A stretch of DNA of 64,000 nt, taken from assembly GCF_052857255.1 (NCBI RefSeq), contig NC_135500.1, positions 106,387,548 through 106,451,547 of the forward strand, given 5' to 3'. Numbering within the stretch: position 1 is the first letter of the stretch; the number at the start of each line of letters is the position of its first letter. The DNA comes from Amblyomma americanum. Taxonomy: Eukaryota > Arthropoda > Arachnida > Ixodida > Ixodidae. Below are positions 59,546 through 64,000 of this stretch, one piece after another. The notes beneath the pieces were generated by a model. That model searched no databases. It was not told the DNA's origin and saw nothing but the letters and a program-made list of their open reading frames with translations. The position numbers and the translations under genes were made by a program.

Positions 59546-59622
59546 CGTCGTCTGCGTGGATGAACTGTTTTTGTGTGGGGCGCGCGTGCTGCTGTGGAGC
59601 GCTGTCGGCGAGCCAAGACGTG
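59546..59622 (-). other. Candidate non-coding exon 1
   Basis: The sequence upstream of the donor (…cacgcagacgacg) contains no ATG, so this would be a 5' UTR exon. The 5' end is estimated at roughly 25-30 bp below the TATA-like element and is uncertain. Confidence 0.45.
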
Positions 59623-59643
59623 AGTGCGCTGGCCGGGCCTTTG

Positions 59644-59653
59644 CCTTAAGTAG
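59644..59653 (-). promoter_or_regulatory. Weak TATA-like element for the structural-protein gene
   Basis: CTACTTAAGG on the minus strand is the only AT-rich hexamer-scale element in an otherwise GC-rich upstream region. It sits about 100 bp above the predicted splice donor of exon 1. It is not a canonical TATA box. Confidence 0.25.
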
Positions 59654-60300
59654 TCCCCCTCCGCGCGCGGCCACTCGGCGCTGACCTACATCGGGATCAC
59701 TGCTCTAATCCCGATAGGGCAGCCACGGGCGAGGGGACCCCCTAGCGGAGAAGGGAGGGGGGCCCCTCGCCCGCCCTCTTCGGCCCCCTCGGCGCATGCG
59801 CACGAGGGTCAGTCGCTACGAAGGGGGGGTAGACGGAGGTGAGGGGGGGTCCGCGCCGGTGAAAATATTTTTGGCCGTACGCGTCAGCAGCCTGCAGCCA
59901 CGACAGCGGTCCCAATTCCTGGAAGCGCGGTGTCCGCTGGTTGGCTCCAGAAAAGCCGTGGCGAGGAGCCCGTGCCTGACCCAGTTGCCCAACGCTACAG
60001 CCTGGCCGCTGCAGCAGCCAGCGTCCCCCCCCCCCCCCCCTTCCACCTTCTACGTTTCCCCCCAGAAGGGGGGAGGCGTGCTGTGAAAAAGCGCGCGGCG
60101 GCGAAAGTCGCTTTCCATCTCAACGGCTTCCGCCGGATCTCGCCCGGCCGGTCGGCCGGGCGGGAGGCGCAGGTTGGGCAGCGGTGCACTGATCCACGCG
60201 TTGGCAAGATGGCGGCCCTCTCGGAAGCGGTCATCGCGAGGAGCGGCCAGGCCAGGCCCGGTAGCTCCCGTTTGCGCCCGCGCTGAGGCTGCCTGGCTGT
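59654..60300. promoter_or_regulatory. CpG island upstream of the structural-protein gene
   Basis: GC- and CpG-rich, with runs of G/C including C16 at 60025-60040. The motif AAGATGGCGGC (60206-60216, plus) is a perfect match to the YY1-type core-promoter element and contains an ATG that opens a 25-codon frame. A promoter firing away from the structural-protein gene is possible. Overlapping frames of 96-142 codons are treated as shadows. Confidence 0.4.
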
Positions 60301-62251
60301 GATGCCGCTGGCTACTGTCGTTACCTCTGCACTTGCTCTTCAATTTTCTTCTAATATGGCCGAAATGTGCTCTGGAAAGCGGTGTATACAACCGACTAAC
60401 ATATTCGAGCGCAAAGCGGATTCTGGGCTCTTCCTTTCCTTCACACGACTTCCTGAATATGTAGGATAAACAATCCACAATCTGAAGACACCTACGAGCT
60501 CGGTGCGCCCTCAGGTATCTTTAAAACTGAGCAGGCTGTCTGCAGTTGAGCCTGACTAGTATGTAACTTTTTTGCTGCGGCGAAATTACACGTCTAGTAC
60601 GGTTTGAAAACACTGTGAGATGTACCCCGTTTCCTAGACAAGTCGGAGTGATTCCTTCTTCGCGGGCGAAATTGTAGTACATTACTTACCGTACTGAATT
60701 TTACTAGCTTGTAGTCTTACTACGCCATTTTCATCATGCTTATGAAATTCAAAATAATGTCCTGTACAATTGATACAGCGCCGTTATGAGAATGGAAATG
60801 TCGGTGTTATTTCCTGGCTACAAAGATATTCAATGTCAATTCTCGGTCGTGACATTTGTGAAATTAAACATGGCCATACTGTGTGATACTGTGTCTAAGT
60901 GCTAAATCGACACTGAAGTAATTGCAATACAGCACTATAACGTAACGGAGCACACGGAGAGATCTGACATGCGTCACCTTAGTAGTAACGAAGATAAGAC
61001 CTATAATTTGATAATCTATAAAATGAAATTTTTGCAAAACTAACCTCTTATGAGCAATAATCACAGATGCCGTACTAGACAACCCACTTTATTCAAAAAG
61101 CGGCTCTATTAGGAACCCTAGCTTCTTAATTCTGCCTCTTCGTGAGATATATTTAGGTAAGCAAAACTCCTGGTTATCCTCGGGAAGCATCTTCACCTCC
61201 ATTTAACAGAATGCACAAAGCAAGAAGGAATACCAATAGAAATGTTGCGCCGAAAAATGACCACGCGTACCGATTTTAATCAAACAATTTCTTGGATCGT
61301 TCTCTACCGGTATTGGCATGTTGCCAGTTATTGTGGATATTTGTTTAAATTAAAATAAATAAATCACATGGCCTTTCTACGGCATCTCACTTCTTGGATT
61401 GAGCGAGTTTACGGTGTCAAAGTGGTAGCTGTATGTGATGCCATCGCATCAAAGCCAATGGTCAGCAGAATATGTCAGAAAGCGTTTTGTTGCCCTGACA
61501 TGTGCAACCGTCGTCTCCAGATTCACTGTGTCAAGTTTATTATTATCAGTCACCAGAAATTACTGCCTCTATTACCAGGGGGTAGCGAAATAACGACCAA
61601 GAAACTACCTCAAATTGTGGCACGTATCCCCGAAAAATTCCTTTAAGTTTTTTTTTTTTACTTGTACGTAATGTTTTGGTATGTGGTCGTGAAACAATAT
61701 TTCGTGCGTACAAGTATATGTAACCTGCCAGACTGGCGAGATAATTCATATGAATGATTTAATTTAACTGCACATTTTAGGCAGTCATTATAATGTCATA
61801 TGAGATATGTTGACAGAAAGCAAGCCTGTCATTGTAATTGCAATAAACAGGCTGAAAACAAAGTTTTACATGAGATCACACGTAAATACAGACGTAGAAA
61901 CTAAATGGCTGATCAAAGCACACAGAGGACCAGGCCCAATGTACCTGTTCTGTGTAGCGCTTGTCCGGAGAATACTTCTTTGTTCAGACAATGTCAGGCA
62001 AACAATACAAAACAAGCTTGCCAACCGTAAGTAGGAAATAGAAAAACAAATGTTTTCGTTTTCTTCATTCCCATCATTTATGCTCTGAATTATGGCAGAC
62101 GAAGATGCATGATCATTTCTGTACGTTATTGTCAAGCTGCAATTGTATAATTCTAGTTGGCTGATAGAGTGCAATATTGAGATATATATATCGGACTGAT
62201 TTTTCGCACTGGCGTTTCCAGAACACCGAACAAACGAAAGGGACAAAGAAA
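60301..62251. other. Intergenic DNA
   Basis: AT-rich, with frames of up to 126 codons on both strands and no domains. An (aaat)n-like tract occurs at 61351-61364 and a T-run at about 61648-61659. Confidence 0.5.
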
Positions 62252-62402
62252 AGAATGAATGAATAATTCAATCAGAATGAATAACTGAATGAATGAATGA
62301 ATGAATGAATGAATGAATGAATGAATGAATGAATGAATGAATGAATGAATGAATGAATGAGCGGAGGAAAGAGCGAATGAATGAATGAGTGAATGAATGA
62401 AC
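62252..62402 (+). repeat. GAAT tetranucleotide microsatellite
   Basis: The uninterrupted core 62287-62360 holds about 18 GAAT units. Interrupted units on both sides extend the array (aattcaatcagaatgaat on the left, gcggaggaaagagc within the right). The Phe-Ile-His-Ser repeats read on the minus strand are a by-product. Confidence 0.95.
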
Positions 62403-63040
62403 AATCTAGAGGGCATCTTCGTTCCTACGCAGCGCACCCAGGAAACGCAGACATGAAAACGATGGACCTGCACTGTCTACTAAGAAAGAGGCTGACTCTG
62501 TTGATGCGCAGCTCCACGCGTGGTATTCACGGAGCTTGATCAAGTGTGGAAACTTTCCACGAAAAGAACTCGAGCCCGTAAAAGGTGCAACAAGTCCAGC
62601 TTTCTCGGCCAAAAGTTTTGAAAACTGAAAAATTGCAACATTGCTATGGAAATATGAATTCGAATAGAAGGTGAATAGAAAAAAATACAAGACTGCCTTC
62701 GTGTGATCTGCGGATGTATTGATTCTTATAGAGAAATCTTAAATTATATGAAAAAATTGCGTTCATAAATGGTTTTCCGCTCAAAAATGCTTTTGTCCAG
62801 AATTGCTGGGTATGTGTGGCTTAAGGGTACATGGCGATTATTTTGTTGACTGCTTAAAAGGAAAATTCCTAGTATTGTGGACGCTGGTCCTGTTGTTGAT
62901 AAAAAGAAGTTAAGAAAATGAATATGAAAAGACTTACTTTTGACATAAGAAACTCTTTAAATACCTTTTTACAAACCTTAATGCATGTTTCAATGGTTGG
63001 ATATGTTGTATATGCCGGGCTGGTAAACTAATTAATATTG
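62403..63040. other. Intergenic DNA
   Basis: AT-rich, nothing recognised. Confidence 0.5.
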
Positions 63041-63330
63041 ATTAGTTTGCTTTTAAGCGCGAGCATACCACTAGAAATATCCATGTTAGTTTTTAGAAGT
63101 TCGAAATCCCAACTACCCTCAGCGCTATGGGCCAACAAATTTCGACAAGATATATGCTCTGGAGGAGTCACTTTGCCTGCAAGCTTTTCCAAAGCGTATA
63201 TAGTTTGTCGCACTGTGGGGAGATTTGGCTGGGCTACAGCGCCCAGGGTAACTGCAGTTTCGAACTTCTGAAAAGTGATACGGATATTACTTGCGGTGAG
63301 CTACACGCCTCTCAATAAACAAGGAGACTA
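63041..63330. mobile_element. Long imperfect hairpin (MITE-like foldback), arms of about 120 bp
   Basis: The left arm (from about 63045) and the reverse complement of the right arm (to about 63325) align with AATATCC.T, TTTTyAGAAGTTCGAAA, C..A.TTACCCTsrGCGCT, AGCCCA.CAAAT/GGGCCAACAAAT and CGACAA..TATAT.CkCT.TGGA. Identity is about 75% by eye, with one gap of about 11 bp. The loop is about 25 bp around 63170. The small frames on both strands (77 and 61 codons) are by-products. Confidence 0.75.
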
Positions 63331-64000
63331 ACAGCAATTTTTAAAGAGCAAATTATTCGAAATTTGTTTGCCAGCCTACTAGTTCTCACGTCTAAGCTGT
63401 TTTCTGAAGAGCTACACCACTGACCATGCTATGCCGAAAAAAGCGCTCTTCAGATCCAAAAACAGTCATTTTAAAGATAACAGAACATCTTACGTGAAAC
63501 ACACGGTATAAATACAAACAGTTCACAAGATTTGTAGGTCGCCGCGATTAATCACAGCGGTCCTTTTCTGAAAGACTCACTGTTTCCGACGATTTTTCCA
63601 CATCGTCACGGGTGGTGCACGCAACAATGGGGGCCACCCTCGAGCGCTGCGCCCTCGAGCTGCGTTCTCACATACAGAGAAATTTTTACGGTGGCTTTTT
63701 ATGAGCGCGATTTTTTCGCATGTCATAAGTTTTCAACCTGACAATCAATATACCTACCCGCAGATCCCCCTCGGTACGCCTGCAGTTTTCTGCTATTTAT
63801 TGTCAAAGTCGCGCCCCAATAGTTTTCTACGCCATCTTTAACTACTGGGTGCGAGCCCAGGACAAACGTTAAAAGGGAGATTTTGTTACGCGTAGGAAGA
63901 TTAAACTATTCTCATCAATAAATTCATAACAACATCATGCAATACATTAAAGGTCTCGCAGTGAAAAGTGATGCTCAAGAAAGCTGGACTTGCTTGGGGG
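63331..64000. other. Intergenic DNA
   Basis: AT-rich. No gene, RNA or repeat recognised. Confidence 0.5.

Noticed and set aside
62153..62473. Minus frame with Phe-Ile-His-Ser repeats
   Set aside because: By-product of the GAAT microsatellite.
63028..63271. Small protein frames of 61 and 77 codons
   Set aside because: Both lie in the arms of a long inverted repeat and mirror each other.

Overview
The window looks like nuclear DNA of a hard tick (Ixodidae). The base composition is AT-leaning with scattered CpG-rich patches. Genes are very sparse and non-coding tracts are long. Interspersed repeats match families I associate with ticks: several copies of a tRNA-derived SINE of the Ruka type, fragments of LINE and Penelope-like retroelements, and foldback or MITE-like elements. 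No bacterial or organellar features, rRNA, functional tRNA genes or CRISPR arrays were seen. The species assignment is inference, because no database search was possible.

One protein-coding gene is well supported, on the minus strand. A candidate non-coding first exon (about 59620-59546) is followed by a 258-bp intron. Exon 2 (59287-58744) carries the ATG, a signal peptide and a long Val/Pro/Lys/His low-complexity region. A last exon (41249-41048) encodes a short linker and a Gly-rich tail with periodic Tyr/Phe/His, and ends at a stop codon. The two coding exons fit in phase (CC|A = Pro) across a 17,494-bp intron and together give 244 residues. The likely 3' end is an AATAAA signal at 39649-39644. 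The product looks like a secreted low-complexity cuticular or cement-type structural protein.

Layout: 1-29.2 kb is mostly non-coding. It holds a decayed Penelope-like element (3.5-4.3 kb), an intact SINE with target-site duplication (4.65-4.91 kb), an RTE-like 3' end (7.5-7.7 kb), a block-structured tetranucleotide array (12.0-12.2 kb), a second SINE type (14.6 kb), a TIR element (15.7-16.3 kb), a foldback (16.4 kb), a tiny U2 snRNA/repeat chimera flanked by duplicated target sites (18.56-18.67 kb), an old SINE (19.2-19.5 kb) and a 49-bp higher-order minisatellite (21.25 kb). From 29.2 to 31.1 kb lies a LINE whose ORF1 and 5' part of ORF2 survive but whose 3' end is missing. A foldback (31.9 kb) and another clean SINE (32.2 kb) follow. 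From 39.6 to 59.6 kb is the structural protein gene. Its giant intron contains a SINE, tandem duplications, a cluster of TCTATAGA palindromes, a foldback and several CpG-rich islands. A CpG island (59.65-60.3 kb) lies upstream of its first exon, followed by AT-rich DNA with a GAAT microsatellite and a long imperfect hairpin at 63.0-63.3 kb.

Most open reading frames of 60-300 codons here are chance frames in CpG-rich or repeat DNA and are not reported as genes. I found no convincing new molecular system. The most interesting items are the split structural-protein gene, the U2 chimera, the 3'-truncated LINE and the set of long hairpin elements.
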